Below, in pieces: positions 42,668-51,782 of a DNA stretch of 64,000 nucleotides. A program made the translations under genes and the position numbers. Position 1 is the first letter of the stretch. Every line of letters starts with the position of its first letter. This DNA comes from an uncultured Bacilli bacterium. Lineage in GTDB: Bacteria > Bacillota_I > Bacilli_A > RF39 > UBA660. Under the pieces are notes generated by a model. The model did not search any database. It saw only the letters and a list, made by a program, of their open reading frames with translations, and had not been told where the DNA came from. Location: the NCBI GenBank assembly GCA_944371325.1, contig CALVXO010000003.1:1-64000 (forward strand), in the 5' to 3' direction.

Positions 42668-43417
42668 TCACCTCCAATACTTTTTAAAATGATTAGCTAA
42701 AGTTTTATTTATTTTATTTTTAATAAAACCTTCTATTAATAATTTATTAGCCATTATTTTATCGATACCTAATCTTTGCATATAAAATAATTCTTCATCC
42801 TTAAATGAACCAATCAAAGCACTATGATTAGCAATTGTATCAACTTCATCAATTAATAAATTAGGTCTTATTAAACATTCTTTATCTGTTAAATTGATTA
42901 TTCTATTTTGTTGATTAACTACACAGTTCTTATTACCATTTGAAACATAAGATGTAACAGTAAAATATAAATTACCACTTATATTAACACCATTAGTTAT
43001 GATATCACTTGTAGTATTTTTAGTATTATGATTAACAACAATATCATATTTTTCATTATTTTTACAAACGGTTTTTAAAATGAAATTAACTTTAGAATTT
43101 ATACCATTTAAATTAATTATATTTCGTTCATTTATAATATCACTATCACTTATTTCCGTAATATTTAATATACTATTTTGATTTAACTTATATTTAGTTA
43201 ATATTTTAGTTTTATCTTTTTTAATTACAACCAAATCCAATTTAACATTATCTAATAATTCAACATTTACATCTAATTTAATTTCTTTATCAATTATTAA
43301 TTCTAGTTTAGTATTTTTAATTACTTTTAATTTTAATTTATTTATTATATCTTCTTTATATTTATATTCAATATTTTTTAAATCAAATTGATTATTAGAT
43401 ATTATTATTCTATTCAT
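42668..43417 (-). CDS. sufD: SufD-like Fe-S scaffold protein
   Basis: The 249-residue protein is short for SufD (usually over 400 in Bacillus) but has the SufBD core: LDNVKLDLVVIKKD, NINGVNISGNLYFTVT, INLTDKECLIRPNLLIDEVDTIANHSALIGSFKDEELFYMQRLGI and the C-terminal LLIEGFIKNKINK. The conserved His of ANHSALIG is present. The N-terminal part of the family is missing, as in several AT-rich Bacilli. It overlaps sufC by eight bases. Confidence 0.88.
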   Translation of the reverse strand: MNRIIISNNQFDLKNIEYKYKEDIINKLKLKVIKNTKLELIIDKEIKLDVNVELLDNVKLDLVVIKKDKTKILTKYKLNQNSILNITEISDSDIINERNIINLNGINSKVNFILKTVCKNNEKYDIVVNHNTKNTTSDIITNGVNISGNLYFTVTSYVSNGNKNCVVNQQNRIINLTDKECLIRPNLLIDEVDTIANHSALIGSFKDEELFYMQRLGIDKIMANKLLIEGFIKNKINKTLANHFKKYWR

Positions 43418-44174
43418 TTCTATTATTTTCCTTTATAGCAAATTCACTAGAATTATAACCTTTTGTTTCAATTTCTTTTACTAAACTACTATCACCACTT
43501 TTAATTATATTACCATTTTTTAATATATGAACATAATCAGGTTTTATATAGTCTAATAATCTTTGATAATGAGTAATCACAATTAGCATTGGTTTAAATT
43601 CATTAAAATATTCCATAACATTATTTCCAACTATTCTTAAACTATCAACATCAAGTCCAGAATCTATTTCATCTAAAATAACTAAAGAAGGTTCTAACAT
43701 ATACATTTGTAATATTTCATTTTTCTTTCTTTCACCACCAGAAAAACCAACATTAACACTTCGATGAATCATTTCTTTATCCATTTTTAATTTTGAAACA
43801 GTATTTTCTAATTTTTTAATAAAATCAAATAATTTAAAATTAGTTCCTTCTTTTATATGACAAGCTGTTCTAAGTAAATCTGCATTTGTAACACCTTCAA
43901 TTTCTAAAGGCATTTGCATACTTAAAAATAGACCTAATCCAGCTCTTTCATCAGTAGTATATTCATTTATTATAGTATCATCATATTTAATAGTTCCTTC
44001 AATTATTTTATAATTTGGATCACCCATTATAACTTTTGATAAAGTTGATTTCCCAGTTCCATTAGGCCCCATGATAGCGTGAATTTCTCCAGATTTAACT
44101 TCTAAATTAAAGTTTTTTAAAATTATTTTATTTTCTATTTCAACAGTTAAATTTTCGATTTTTAATATATGCAT
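43410..44174 (-). CDS. sufC: SUF system ATPase SufC
   Basis: The 254-residue ABC ATPase has Walker A HAIMGPNGTGKSTLSK, the SufC-specific LGLFLSMQMPLEIEGVTNADLLR, the ABC signature VGFSGGERKKNEILQM and Walker B SLVILDEIDSGLDVDSLRIV. The His of ITHYQRLL follows. SufC drives the SufBCD scaffold complex. I start at 44174 (MHILKIEN) behind GGTGAT. It is first in the suf operon. Confidence 0.96.
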   Translation of the reverse strand: MHILKIENLTVEIENKIILKNFNLEVKSGEIHAIMGPNGTGKSTLSKVIMGDPNYKIIEGTIKYDDTIINEYTTDERAGLGLFLSMQMPLEIEGVTNADLLRTACHIKEGTNFKLFDFIKKLENTVSKLKMDKEMIHRSVNVGFSGGERKKNEILQMYMLEPSLVILDEIDSGLDVDSLRIVGNNVMEYFNEFKPMLIVITHYQRLLDYIKPDYVHILKNGNIIKSGDSSLVKEIETKGYNSSEFAIKENNRNE

Positions 44175-44283
44175 AATATCACCAATACAATTATACACTA
44201 AAAAAAACTATTTTTTAAGTAAAACTGCATAATTTTATTAATATTTAATCAATATTAATATAGAATATTCGCAGATATTCACA

Positions 44284-44309
44284 AAATCTAGATAAACTAG
44301 ATTTTTTTT
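44284..44309 (+). terminator. Terminator-like hairpin just upstream of the HIT gene
   Basis: AAATCTAG, ATAAA, CTAGATTT form an 8-bp stem followed by TTTTTT. It directly precedes the HIT gene's extended -10 (44309-44317). No plus-strand gene lies upstream (sufC diverges), so it may close a short leader RNA or serve as an operator. Confidence 0.5.
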
Positions 44310-44335
44310 GATATAATTATAATGGAGGTAATAAT

Positions 44336-44695
44336 ATGGATTGTTTATTTTGTAAAATTATTAATAAGGAAATTCCATCATATAAAATATATGAAGATGA
44401 TATTGTATATGCATTTTTAGATATTAATCCTGATAGTGTTGGTCACACTTTAATTATACCTAAAAAGCATTATCTAGATTTGGATGATATCGATATAAAT
44501 ACATTAAAACATATAATGGAGATAGCTAAAATGCTTAAAAAAAGAATAGAAGAAAGATTAAATTGCGATGGATTAACTCTTATTCAAAATAGTGGTCAAA
44601 TTCAAGAAGTAAAACATTTTCATCTTCATTTAAAACCTTTTTACAAAAATAAAAAAGATAAAACTTTAGAAGAAGTATATGAATTATTAAAATAA
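44336..44695 (+). CDS. HIT-family nucleotide-binding protein (HinT-like)
   Basis: The 119-residue protein begins CLFCKIINKEIPSYKIYEDD and ends with the histidine triad VKHFHLHLKPFY. Also VGHTLIIPKKHYLDL. HIT proteins hydrolyse adenosine 5'-phosphoramidates or similar. Start at 44336 follows GGAGG. It has its own promoter (TGATATAAT) and terminator. Confidence 0.95.
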   Translation: MDCLFCKIINKEIPSYKIYEDDIVYAFLDINPDSVGHTLIIPKKHYLDLDDIDINTLKHIMEIAKMLKKRIEERLNCDGLTLIQNSGQIQEVKHFHLHLKPFYKNKKDKTLEEVYELLK

Positions 44696-44711
44696 TTATA
44701 CTTCTTTTTGT
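44666..44711 (+). terminator. Terminator after the HIT gene
   Basis: AGAAGTATA and TATACTTCT form a 9-bp outer stem with AATTAT/ATAATT inside, followed by TTTTTG. It begins within the last codons. Confidence 0.7.
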
Positions 44712-44717
44712 TTTATC

Positions 44718-46841
44718 TTATTTTAAAGCTTCCTTACGAGATAAATTAAGTCTACCTTTTTTGTCATAACCTAAAGATTTAACAATTATTTCATCTCCCA
44801 CCTTAACTACATCACTTGGTTTTTCAACACGTTCTTTAGCTAAATGAGAAACATGAACTAATCCTTCAACACCAGGCCAAAGTTCTACAAAACAACCAAA
44901 ATCTTCAACTTTTACAACTTTACCAGTATAAATCTTACCTGTTTCAACTTCTCTAACAACATCTTTTATCATATTAGCTGTTTTTTCAATTATATCTTTA
45001 TCAGTGTGATAAATTATTACTCTTCCATCATCTTCTAAATCAACTTTAACAGCATTAATATCAGTTACAGCATTTACATTACTAGCTTCTAAAATGATTT
45101 TAGTAATCATTTCACCACCTTTACCAATAACATCTTTAATCTTATTTGGATCAATTGTAAATGTCATCATTTTTGGTGCATATTTACTTACTTCTTTACG
45201 TGGTTCTTTAATTTGTTTAGCAATAACTTTTAATATTTCTAATCTTGCTTTATGAGCTTGCGCTAAAGCTTCTTTTAGAATTTGTTTAGTTATACCTTTA
45301 ATTTTAATATCCATTTGTAATGCACAAATACCATTTTTAGTACCTGCCACTTTAAAGTCCATATCTCCTAAATGGTCTTCTAATCCTTGAATATCGGTTA
45401 AAATAGTATAATCATCACCACTAGTAATTAATCCCATAGCAATACCAGCTACAGGTGCTTTAATAGGAACACCAGCAGCCATTAAACTCATACAACCAGC
45501 ACAAATACTTGCTTGACTACTACTACCATTAGATTCCAATATTTCAGATACAACTCTTATTGTATAAGGGAATTCTTCTTCAGAAGGTATTACTTGTAAT
45601 AATGCTCTTTCACCTAATGCACCATGACCAATTTCTCTTCTACCAGGAGCACCATATCTACCTGTTTCTCCTACTGAAAATTGAGGGAAATTGTAATGTA
45701 ATATAAATCTTTTAGAATCTTCAATTCCTAAGCCATCTAATATTTGATGTTCACCTAATGCACCTAATGTAGTTACTGATAAACTTTGTGTTTCTCCTCT
45801 TGTAAATAAAGCAGAGCCATGAGTTCTAGGTAACAAATCAATAGCAGTAGATAAAGGTCTTATTTCAGTCATCTTTCTACCATCGGCTCTTATTTTTTCT
45901 TTAACTACTATATTTCTAAATACTTCATATTTAACATTTTCAAATATATTAGCTACTTTAGTTAATAATTCTTTTAATTCATCTTCTTTTAAAGATTCAT
46001 CAGTATATTTTTCTAATAAATTTTCTTTAATTTCATCTAATTTAGCATATTTTTCTAACTTGTCTTTAATTCTTAAAGCTTTATCAATATCATCTTTAAT
46101 CAAGTTAGTTACTTCATTAGTTAATTCTTCAGATATTTCTAATTTAGGATAATCATATTTTTCTACACCGATTTCTTCAATTATTTTTTCTTGAAATTCA
46201 ATTAATTCTTTAATTGCTTCATGTCCAAACATTAAAGCTTCTAGCATATCTTCTTCACTAACTTCTTTAGCACCTGCTTCAACCATATTGATAGCTTCTT
46301 TAGTACCAGATACAGTTAAATCAATATCTGATTTTTCTGCTTCTTCAACGGTTGGATTAATAACAAATTTGCCATCAACTCTTCCTACTTTAACTCCGGC
46401 TACTGGACCATTAAAAGGTACTTGACTTATACAAGTAGCTAAAGATGAACCAAATAAAGCAGTTATTTCCGGACTATTGTCTTGATCGACTGACAAAACT
46501 GTATTTACTATTTGAACTTCATTTTTAAAATCTTCTGGGAATAATGGCCTCATTGGTCTATCAATCATACGTGCTGCTAGAGTAGCGTTTTCCGTAGGTC
46601 TTCCTTCTCTTTTAATAAATCCGCCAGGTATTTTACCTACTGAATATAATTTTTCATTATATAAAACTGTTAATGGGAAAAAATCAGCTAATAAATTAAC
46701 ATTTTTAGACATAACAACAGTAGATAAAATAACTGTATCTCCATATCTTACTAATACTGCACCATGAGCTTGTTTAGCTAATTCTCCATTTTCAACTATA
46801 ATCTTTCTTCCTCTAAAATCTAATTCAAATGTTTTCTTCAT
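44718..46841 (-). CDS. pnp: Polyribonucleotide nucleotidyltransferase (PNPase)
   Basis: PNPase degrades RNA from the 3' end by phosphorolysis. The 707-residue protein has two RNase PH domains ([22 protein letters not shown] in the first; [20 protein letters not shown] and VAGIAMGLI in the second). A KH domain follows ([20 protein letters not shown]), then S1 ([29 protein letters not shown]). I start at 46841 (MKKTFEL) behind AGGAGG; the upstream in-frame start is not supported. It follows rpsO as in most Bacillota. Confidence 0.97.
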   Translation of the reverse strand: MKKTFELDFRGRKIIVENGELAKQAHGAVLVRYGDTVILSTVVMSKNVNLLADFFPLTVLYNEKLYSVGKIPGGFIKREGRPTENATLAARMIDRPMRPLFPEDFKNEVQIVNTVLSVDQDNSPEITALFGSSLATCISQVPFNGPVAGVKVGRVDGKFVINPTVEEAEKSDIDLTVSGTKEAINMVEAGAKEVSEEDMLEALMFGHEAIKELIEFQEKIIEEIGVEKYDYPKLEISEELTNEVTNLIKDDIDKALRIKDKLEKYAKLDEIKENLLEKYTDESLKEDELKELLTKVANIFENVKYEVFRNIVVKEKIRADGRKMTEIRPLSTAIDLLPRTHGSALFTRGETQSLSVTTLGALGEHQILDGLGIEDSKRFILHYNFPQFSVGETGRYGAPGRREIGHGALGERALLQVIPSEEEFPYTIRVVSEILESNGSSSQASICAGCMSLMAAGVPIKAPVAGIAMGLITSGDDYTILTDIQGLEDHLGDMDFKVAGTKNGICALQMDIKIKGITKQILKEALAQAHKARLEILKVIAKQIKEPRKEVSKYAPKMMTFTIDPNKIKDVIGKGGEMITKIILEASNVNAVTDINAVKVDLEDDGRVIIYHTDKDIIEKTANMIKDVVREVETGKIYTGKVVKVEDFGCFVELWPGVEGLVHVSHLAKERVEKPSDVVKVGDEIIVKSLGYDKKGRLNLSRKEALK

Positions 46842-46850
46842 AATTCCTCC

Positions 46851-46878
46851 TATAAAAAAAGACACTTAAAAAGAGTGC
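46851..46878 (-). terminator. Hairpin between rpsO and pnp
   Basis: On the minus strand AGGCACT and AGTGTCT pair (one G-U) around CTTTTTA and are followed by TTTTTTT; the pnp ribosome site AGGAGG comes directly after. It probably reduces read-through from rpsO to pnp. Confidence 0.7.
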
Positions 46879-47148
46879 CTACTTTCTTAAATTTAATTCT
46901 TTGATTACTTTTCTGTATCTTGTTACATCATGTTTTAATAAGTAATTTAATAAGCTTCTTCTTTGACCTACTTTTTTAAGTAACCCACGTCTTGAATGGA
47001 AATCATGAGTGTGTTCTTTTAAATGTTCAGTTAAAGTGTTTATTTCATCTGTTAAGATAGCGATTTGAACTTCAATACTACCAGTATCTTGTTCATTTTT
47101 ACCAAATTTCTTAACTAATTCTGCTTTTCTTTCTTTAGTTAAAGCCAT
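46879..47148 (-). CDS. rpsO: 30S ribosomal protein S15
   Basis: The 89-residue product is full-length S15: [23 protein letters not shown] at the start, [19 protein letters not shown] with the 16S rRNA-binding residues, and [19 protein letters not shown]. It binds early to the 16S central domain. Ribosome site AAAGGAG lies 12 bases upstream. Confidence 0.98.
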   Translation of the reverse strand: MALTKERKAELVKKFGKNEQDTGSIEVQIAILTDEINTLTEHLKEHTHDFHSRRGLLKKVGQRRSLLNYLLKHDVTRYRKVIKELNLRK

Positions 47149-47262
47149 TTTTAAATCTCCTTTCTTATATATTTGCTCAAATCCAAGAAATAAACCGGAG
47201 AAGATTCAATTCCTAGAAATAAGTACTATTTAATAATACACTATATTTAATAAAAAGTAAAT
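47149..47262 (-). promoter_or_regulatory. rpsO promoter and structured leader
   Basis: A promoter with TTTACT and TATTAT 17 bases apart lies at the distal end (about 47258-47230). The leader of about 75 nt can fold into a hairpin: CUAGGAA with UUCUUGG outside, AAUC with GGUU inside, around a UUCUCC loop. rpsO leaders of many bacteria are bound by S15 for autoregulation; this one may be too, but it does not visibly match a known class. Confidence 0.45.
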
Positions 47263-47264
47263 AG

Positions 47265-48125
47265 TTAAATAAACATTTTATAAGGTTTTAGCTTATTTTC
47301 TTCCCTTTTATATAATGCAATAACATCATCATCGATAAATAATACATATTCTTGATTATAAATATTATCTAATATTTGACCATTCCTAACTTTAAACTTT
47401 AACTTATCATCAACTTTAACAGTAAAATAATCTTTTAAAGCTTCTTTAATTAGTATTATTTTATAGTTATTATTTTTAATATCTTCTAAAGTATAAGAAT
47501 CTTTAATGTTAAAATTACCTTGTTCTATTCTTGTTAAATTTTTCATTGTTCCAATAGTATTTAATTTAGAAGCAATATCATTAATTAAACTTCTAATATA
47601 AGTACCCTTACTTACTTTACAAGTAAATTTAAATACTGTTTTTTTATCAATATAATTTAATTCATCTAATTTAATTTCTTTAATAGTTACCATTCTTTTA
47701 GGTAAAATGACTTTTTCATTATTTCTAGCATATTCATATAACTTTTTGCCATTTATTTTAACAGCAGAATAAATAGGAACTTCTTGATTATATGATCCAA
47801 TAAAAGAATTTAAAGTATTAATAATATCTTCTTTTTTATAATAAGTATCACATTTTTCTAAAACATTACCAGTTATATCTAAAGTATCTGTTTTTATACC
47901 TAAAATAACCTCTGCTTGATAAACTTTTTCTTCACTAGTTATTATTTCACTTAACTTAGTTGCTTTATTGATAGTTAAAACTAAAACACCAGTTGCAATA
48001 GGATCTAATGTTCCAGTATGACCTATTTTTTTAGTTTTAAATATTTTTGATACTTCATTAACTACATCTCTACTTGTTACATCCTTTGGCTTATTAACAA
48101 CCAATAATCCACTAGTCTCGATCAT
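47265..48125 (-). CDS. truB: tRNA pseudouridine(55) synthase TruB
   Basis: TruB makes pseudouridine 55 in the T loop. The 286-residue protein has LLVVNKPKDVTSRDVVNEV, the catalytic Asp in GHTGTLDPIATGVLVL, YQAEVILGIKTDTLDITG, the motif QEVPIYSAVKINGKKLYEYAR, and CKVSKGTYIRSLINDIA. Length fits. It overlaps the YugP-like gene by 14 bases; ribF, a frequent downstream partner, is not here. Confidence 0.97.
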   Translation of the reverse strand: MIETSGLLVVNKPKDVTSRDVVNEVSKIFKTKKIGHTGTLDPIATGVLVLTINKATKLSEIITSEEKVYQAEVILGIKTDTLDITGNVLEKCDTYYKKEDIINTLNSFIGSYNQEVPIYSAVKINGKKLYEYARNNEKVILPKRMVTIKEIKLDELNYIDKKTVFKFTCKVSKGTYIRSLINDIASKLNTIGTMKNLTRIEQGNFNIKDSYTLEDIKNNNYKIILIKEALKDYFTVKVDDKLKFKVRNGQILDNIYNQEYVLFIDDDVIALYKREENKLKPYKMFI

Positions 48126-48789
48126 TTAATATTAAAACTAATCTTAATAATTGTAATAAGTTAGAAACTAATCCTGCTACATATGTCATAGCAGCCGCAA
48201 ATAAGACTTTGCTTACTTGTTCATGTTCATTGTTATCAATTAAACCTAAAGAAATTAACTGTTCTTTTGCTCGTTTAGAAGCATCAAATTCAACAGGTAA
48301 TGTAACCAATTGAAATAAAATAGATACACCTAAAATTAAGATACTTATTTTTAAATAACTAGTTAAACCAGCAAATATAGAAATAAATAAGCCAAAATAA
48401 CCTAAATATGAAACTAAATTAACAAAAGGAACTAAAGCAGATCTAATCTTCATAAAAGTATATCCCTCTTTATCTTGAATAGCATGACCACATTCATGAG
48501 CGGCAACACCTACTGAAGAAATAGACTCTTCATGAAAAATAGCACTAGATAATCTAATAACTTTTCTAGATGGATCATAATGATCTGTTAATTCTCCTTT
48601 AGTTTCAACTACATAAACATCTTTTAACCCATTAGCATCTAATATTTTTCTCGCTACTTCTTGACCAGTTAAATTAGATTTTACTTTATATTCTCTATAT
48701 TTTTTATAATTACCAGTTACATTAAATTGGGCCCATAAAACAATTATTAAACCTAATAAACCTAAACCATAATATGTAAATATATCCAT
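48112..48789 (-). CDS. Zinc metallopeptidase of the YugP (neutral zinc metallopeptidase) family
   Basis: The 225-residue membrane protein has an N-terminal helix, YDPSRKVIRLSSAIFHEESISSVGVAAHECGHAIQ with the HECGH zinc motif, and further helices to the end (LVPFVNLVSYLG, LPVEFDASKRAKEQL). The third ligand is probably the Glu in LPVEFDASKRA. YugP-like proteins are conserved in Bacillota; substrate unknown. The 14-base overlap with truB and 1-base overlap with cysS mark an operon. Confidence 0.92.
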   Translation of the reverse strand: MDIFTYYGLGLLGLIIVLWAQFNVTGNYKKYREYKVKSNLTGQEVARKILDANGLKDVYVVETKGELTDHYDPSRKVIRLSSAIFHEESISSVGVAAHECGHAIQDKEGYTFMKIRSALVPFVNLVSYLGYFGLFISIFAGLTSYLKISILILGVSILFQLVTLPVEFDASKRAKEQLISLGLIDNNEHEQVSKVLFAAAMTYVAGLVSNLLQLLRLVLILNDRD

Positions 48790-50186
48790 TAAATCACCTC
48801 GTATATTGTACCTTCTCTGGTATCTTTTATTTTAATATTTTTACTTTCTAACTCTTTTCTTATATTATCAGCTTTTTCATAATCTTTATTCAGTTTAGCT
48901 AACTTTCTTTCTTCTAATTTTTCATTAATATATTTTATTAATTCTTCATCTAATTTCTTTTCATTATTTAATAAATTTAATGATAATACTTTATCATAAT
49001 CTTTAATCACTTCTAATTTAGTACTATCACTTGTATCTTCTTTTAATATATCATATAAACAAGTTAACATTAAAGAAGTATTTAAATCATTACCAATTGC
49101 ATCTTTAAATTTATTTTGATATTTTTTTACAATTTCATTATCAATATTTCCATCTTCTTTTATATTTTTAATCTTATTTAATAATTTATTATAAGTGTTA
49201 GTAGCTTTGTCTAAAGCATCATAACTAAATACTAATTGATTACGATAATGTGATTGCAAACAAAAAAATCTATATGCTAAAGGATTATAACCCTTACTTT
49301 CCAATAAAGATACTGTTAAAAATTCACCTTTACTTTTACTCATCTTACCAGTAGAATCATTTAAATGTTCACCATGTAACCAATAATTACACCATTTATG
49401 ACCTAAATAAGCTTCTGATTGCGCTATTTCATTAGTATGATGAGGAAATATATTATCAACACCACCACAATGAATATCTAAGTATTCACCTAAATAATTA
49501 ATTGATAAACCTGAACATTCAATATGCCATCCAGGGTATCCAACTCCCCAAGGGCTATCCCATTTCATTGTTTGATTTTCAAACTTACTAATAGTAAACC
49601 ATAATCCAAAATCATAAGGATTTTTTTTATGAATATCTTCACTAACATCATCTCTAGCACCAATTATTAATTCATCTGGATTTTTACCTGATAATTTGTA
49701 ATAATCTTTAGCTTTTGAAATGTCAAAATAAACATTACCATTTGATATATAAGCATATCCTTCACCTAATAGTTTACTAACCATTTTTATATAAACATCG
49801 ATATGTTCTGATGCTTTTTCAACTATTTTAGGTTTTCTTATATTTAATTTATTGCAATCATCAAAAAAAGCTTTAGTATAAAAATCTGCTATTTCATAAA
49901 CAGTTTTATGTTCTCTAATAGCACCTTTAATCATCTTATCTTCGCCCGTATCAGCATCACTAGACATATGACCTACATCAGTTATATTCATACATCTTTT
50001 TACATTATAACCTAAATATTCTAATCCTTTTTCTAGAATATCTTCAAATATATAAGTCCTTAAATTACCAATATGAGCATAATGATAAACTGTAGGCCCA
50101 CAAGTATATAATGTAACCAAATCTTTATTATTAGGTATAAATTCTTCAACTTTTTTATTTAATGTGTTATATAGTTTCACATTCAA
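48789..50186 (-). CDS. cysS: Cysteinyl-tRNA synthetase
   Basis: The 465-residue class I synthetase has the HIGH-type YAHIGNLRTYIFEDI with CGPTVYHY before it, and the zinc-binding GWHIECSGLSINYLG and HHTNEIAQSEA. It also has the KMSKS loop GKMSKSKGEF and an anticodon-binding helical C-terminus. No T-box leader is visible in the 50 bases upstream; the extended -10 TGATATAAT lies near 50203-50211. Confidence 0.97.
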   Translation of the reverse strand: MNVKLYNTLNKKVEEFIPNNKDLVTLYTCGPTVYHYAHIGNLRTYIFEDILEKGLEYLGYNVKRCMNITDVGHMSSDADTGEDKMIKGAIREHKTVYEIADFYTKAFFDDCNKLNIRKPKIVEKASEHIDVYIKMVSKLLGEGYAYISNGNVYFDISKAKDYYKLSGKNPDELIIGARDDVSEDIHKKNPYDFGLWFTISKFENQTMKWDSPWGVGYPGWHIECSGLSINYLGEYLDIHCGGVDNIFPHHTNEIAQSEAYLGHKWCNYWLHGEHLNDSTGKMSKSKGEFLTVSLLESKGYNPLAYRFFCLQSHYRNQLVFSYDALDKATNTYNKLLNKIKNIKEDGNIDNEIVKKYQNKFKDAIGNDLNTSLMLTCLYDILKEDTSDSTKLEVIKDYDKVLSLNLLNNEKKLDEELIKYINEKLEERKLAKLNKDYEKADNIRKELESKNIKIKDTREGTIYEVI

Positions 50187-50228
50187 TCACCTTCTACATT
50201 ATTATATCATATAGAAATATAAAATAAA

Positions 50229-50253
50229 ACAAAAAACGCATTATTGCGTTTTT
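50229..50253 (-). terminator. Terminator after the J-domain-like gene
   Basis: AAAAACGCA and TGCGTTTTT form a 9-bp stem around ATAA/TTAT with T-runs on the minus strand; it lies at the stop codon of the 50241 gene. Confidence 0.8.
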
Positions 50254-51353
50254 GTTAAAGTTTTTTCTTCTTCCAAACATTTTAAAGATTCATGATTAAT
50301 GATTTCTCCTAAATATTTAGAACCGTTTACTACTGCTGGACTTTCTTGTGATCCTTCAGTAAGCGCTTTAATTATAGTTTTATTTTCAGATGTTACATAT
50401 CTTGCATCTCTATATAATTCAGCAAACCAATACCAATATTGTTCAGATAATAATCCACCACCATTAGTTAATGAATAGTTTTGATAATTTTCATCTGTAA
50501 TTTTACCATTACCCATATAAAATTCTGTTATAAGTTTAAATGAACGTTGGAATTCTTCGTCAGTCATTGTACCATCATTTAATTTTTTTCTTAAACTTTG
50601 GAATTCTTTATCAATCTCACTAATGATTTTTTTATCTTGTTCATCATAAACTAATGGAACTAATGAAACATATTCCCCATTTGTTATATCATGTTGACCA
50701 ACATTACTTGCATAACTATACATATTTTGGATTTCTTCTATCATATTTAAATCTTTGTTTTCCCACATAGTTTTAATATCGTCTTGATCCAAATAATCTA
50801 TATTTGATACAAATAAAGCTGATCTAATAATTGTAGGGTCTACATTTAATCCTTTTGCTTTATTATCTTCTAATATTTCTTGAGTTTTTTGTTCAATATT
50901 ATTAGCATTTAATAATTTTTCTTCTACAACAACTTCTGGTACTTCTTCAACTGGTACAGTAGAAGATATTGGTGTTACTGTTGGTTCAGCATTTCTTGAT
51001 TTACCTGAATTATTAGTTTTATTTCCGATTAAATATCCGGCAAATACTGCAGCTAAAACTAAAGAAGCTAGTTTAATCTTACCACCATGTTTTTTGAAAA
51101 ATCCTTTTGATTTTTTGTTAACTTTTAAATTTTTAACTGGCTTTAATGTCTTATCATATTCAGCTCTTTTTTCATCATCACATAAAGTTTCAGCAGCATT
51201 TAATAATTCTCTAAATTCTCTTTCTTTAGTTGGATCTTCTTCAGCAAATCCATCAGGATAGTTTTTATTAACGATTGAATTAAAAGCATTTCTAATTTCT
51301 TCTTTAGATGCATTTCTTGATACACCTAACATATCATAATAATTTTTTTCCAT
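50241..51353 (-). CDS. Membrane-anchored J-like domain protein with degenerate HPD motif
   Basis: The 370-residue protein begins with a J-domain-like segment (YYDMLGVSRNASKEEIRNAFNSI, then FRELLNAAETLCDDEKRAEYDKTL). The HPD signature needed to stimulate DnaK reads YPD (NKNYPDGF), so the essential His is missing. A membrane helix follows (about 110-125, KLASLVLAAVFAGYLIG). Then comes a large, probably extracellular region with a Pro/Val/Glu linker and helical part (NANNIEQKTQEILEDNKAKG). I start at 51353 behind AGAGGGGGAA. Its upstream region is nearly a copy of that of the surface-protein gene at 53656. Not a standard DnaJ; function unknown. Confidence 0.75.
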   Translation of the reverse strand: MEKNYYDMLGVSRNASKEEIRNAFNSIVNKNYPDGFAEEDPTKEREFRELLNAAETLCDDEKRAEYDKTLKPVKNLKVNKKSKGFFKKHGGKIKLASLVLAAVFAGYLIGNKTNNSGKSRNAEPTVTPISSTVPVEEVPEVVVEEKLLNANNIEQKTQEILEDNKAKGLNVDPTIIRSALFVSNIDYLDQDDIKTMWENKDLNMIEEIQNMYSYASNVGQHDITNGEYVSLVPLVYDEQDKKIISEIDKEFQSLRKKLNDGTMTDEEFQRSFKLITEFYMGNGKITDENYQNYSLTNGGGLLSEQYWYWFAELYRDARYVTSENKTIIKALTEGSQESPAVVNGSKYLGEIINHESLKCLEEEKTLTKTQ

Positions 51354-51381
51354 ATTAATTCCCCCTCTTTTTTTGTGATAT

Positions 51382-51471
51382 ATACTACCACAATATATCA
51401 TTTATGTCAAATTTACATTATTTCTCTCAAGTTGTTGCTAACTATTATAGCATTTTTATTTTTTTTGTCAA
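51382..51471 (-). promoter_or_regulatory. Duplicated tandem-promoter cassette, copy A
   Basis: On the minus strand: P1 is TTGACA (51471-51466), 16 bases, TATAAT (51449-51444). The element GCAACAACTTGAGAG (51438-51424) starts at about +1 of P1. P2 is TTGACA (51410-51405), 17 bases, TAGTAT (51387-51382). The same order occurs at 53687-53782. The element could be an operator or part of a leader RNA. Confidence 0.7.
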
Positions 51472-51496
51472 ATTTAAAAAAATTTTTTAAAATATC

Positions 51497-51525
51497 TTGC
51501 ATATTATATATAAATGTGTTATTAT
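51497..51525 (+). promoter_or_regulatory. Promoter of the tRNA pair
   Basis: TTGCAT (51497-51502), 17 bases, TATTAT (51520-51525), ending about 19 bases before the first tRNA. Confidence 0.65.
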
Positions 51526-51544
51526 ATTGGAGTATTAGTTGAAC

Positions 51545-51621
51545 GGACCCTTAGCTCAGTTGGTTAGAGCATCCGGCTCATAACCGGGCGGTCGTAGGTT
51601 CGAGTCCTACAGGGTCCACCA
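51545..51621 (+). tRNA. tRNA with CAT anticodon (probably tRNA-Ile2, alternatively elongator tRNA-Met)
   Basis: The 77-base gene has acceptor arms GGACCCT/AGGGTCC, D arm TAGCTCAGTTGGTTAGAGC and T arm GTAGGTTCGAGTCCTAC. The anticodon loop CTCATAA sits in a CCGG-type stem, and CCA is encoded. The body is close to the Bacillus/Staphylococcus CAU tRNA that is modified by TilS to read AUA, but a tRNA-Met identity is not excluded. Confidence 0.9.
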
Positions 51622-51626
51622 CTTAT

Positions 51627-51711
51627 GCGAGTGTGGCGAAATTGGCAGACGCACTAGACTTAGGATCTAGCGCCTTATGGCATGGGGGTTCAAGTCCCTT
51701 CACTCGCACCA
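51627..51711 (+). tRNA. tRNA-Leu (TAG)
   Basis: The 85-base gene has acceptor GCGAGTG/CACTCGC, a Leu-type D arm (GGCGAAATTGGCAGACGC), anticodon stem CTAGA/TCTAG with TAG, a long variable arm (CGCCTTATGGCATG), T arm GGGTTCAAGTCCC, and encoded CCA. It reads CUA/CUN codons. Confidence 0.95.
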
Positions 51712-51725
51712 GTAAGCTTAAAATA

Positions 51726-51749
51726 TCAACCTAAGAGGTTGTTTTTTTT
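51726..51749 (+). terminator. Terminator after the tRNA pair
   Basis: CAACC, TAAGA, GGTTG followed by TTTTTTT. Confidence 0.75.
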
Positions 51750-51753
51750 ATAA

Positions 51754-51782
51754 AAAAATCCTTTTATAAGGATTTATTTTTG
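51754..51782 (-). terminator. Terminator after the 51774 gene
   Basis: AAATCCTT and AAGGATTT form an 8-bp stem around TTAT or ATAA, with T-runs on the minus strand. Confidence 0.7.

Noticed and set aside
50187-50240. T-box leader for cysS
   Set aside because: The upstream region is only about 50 bases with a promoter; no specifier or antiterminator can fit.
51545-51711. tRNA-linked integration site of a mobile element
   Set aside because: No integrase beside it and no repeated tRNA 3' end was found in the window.
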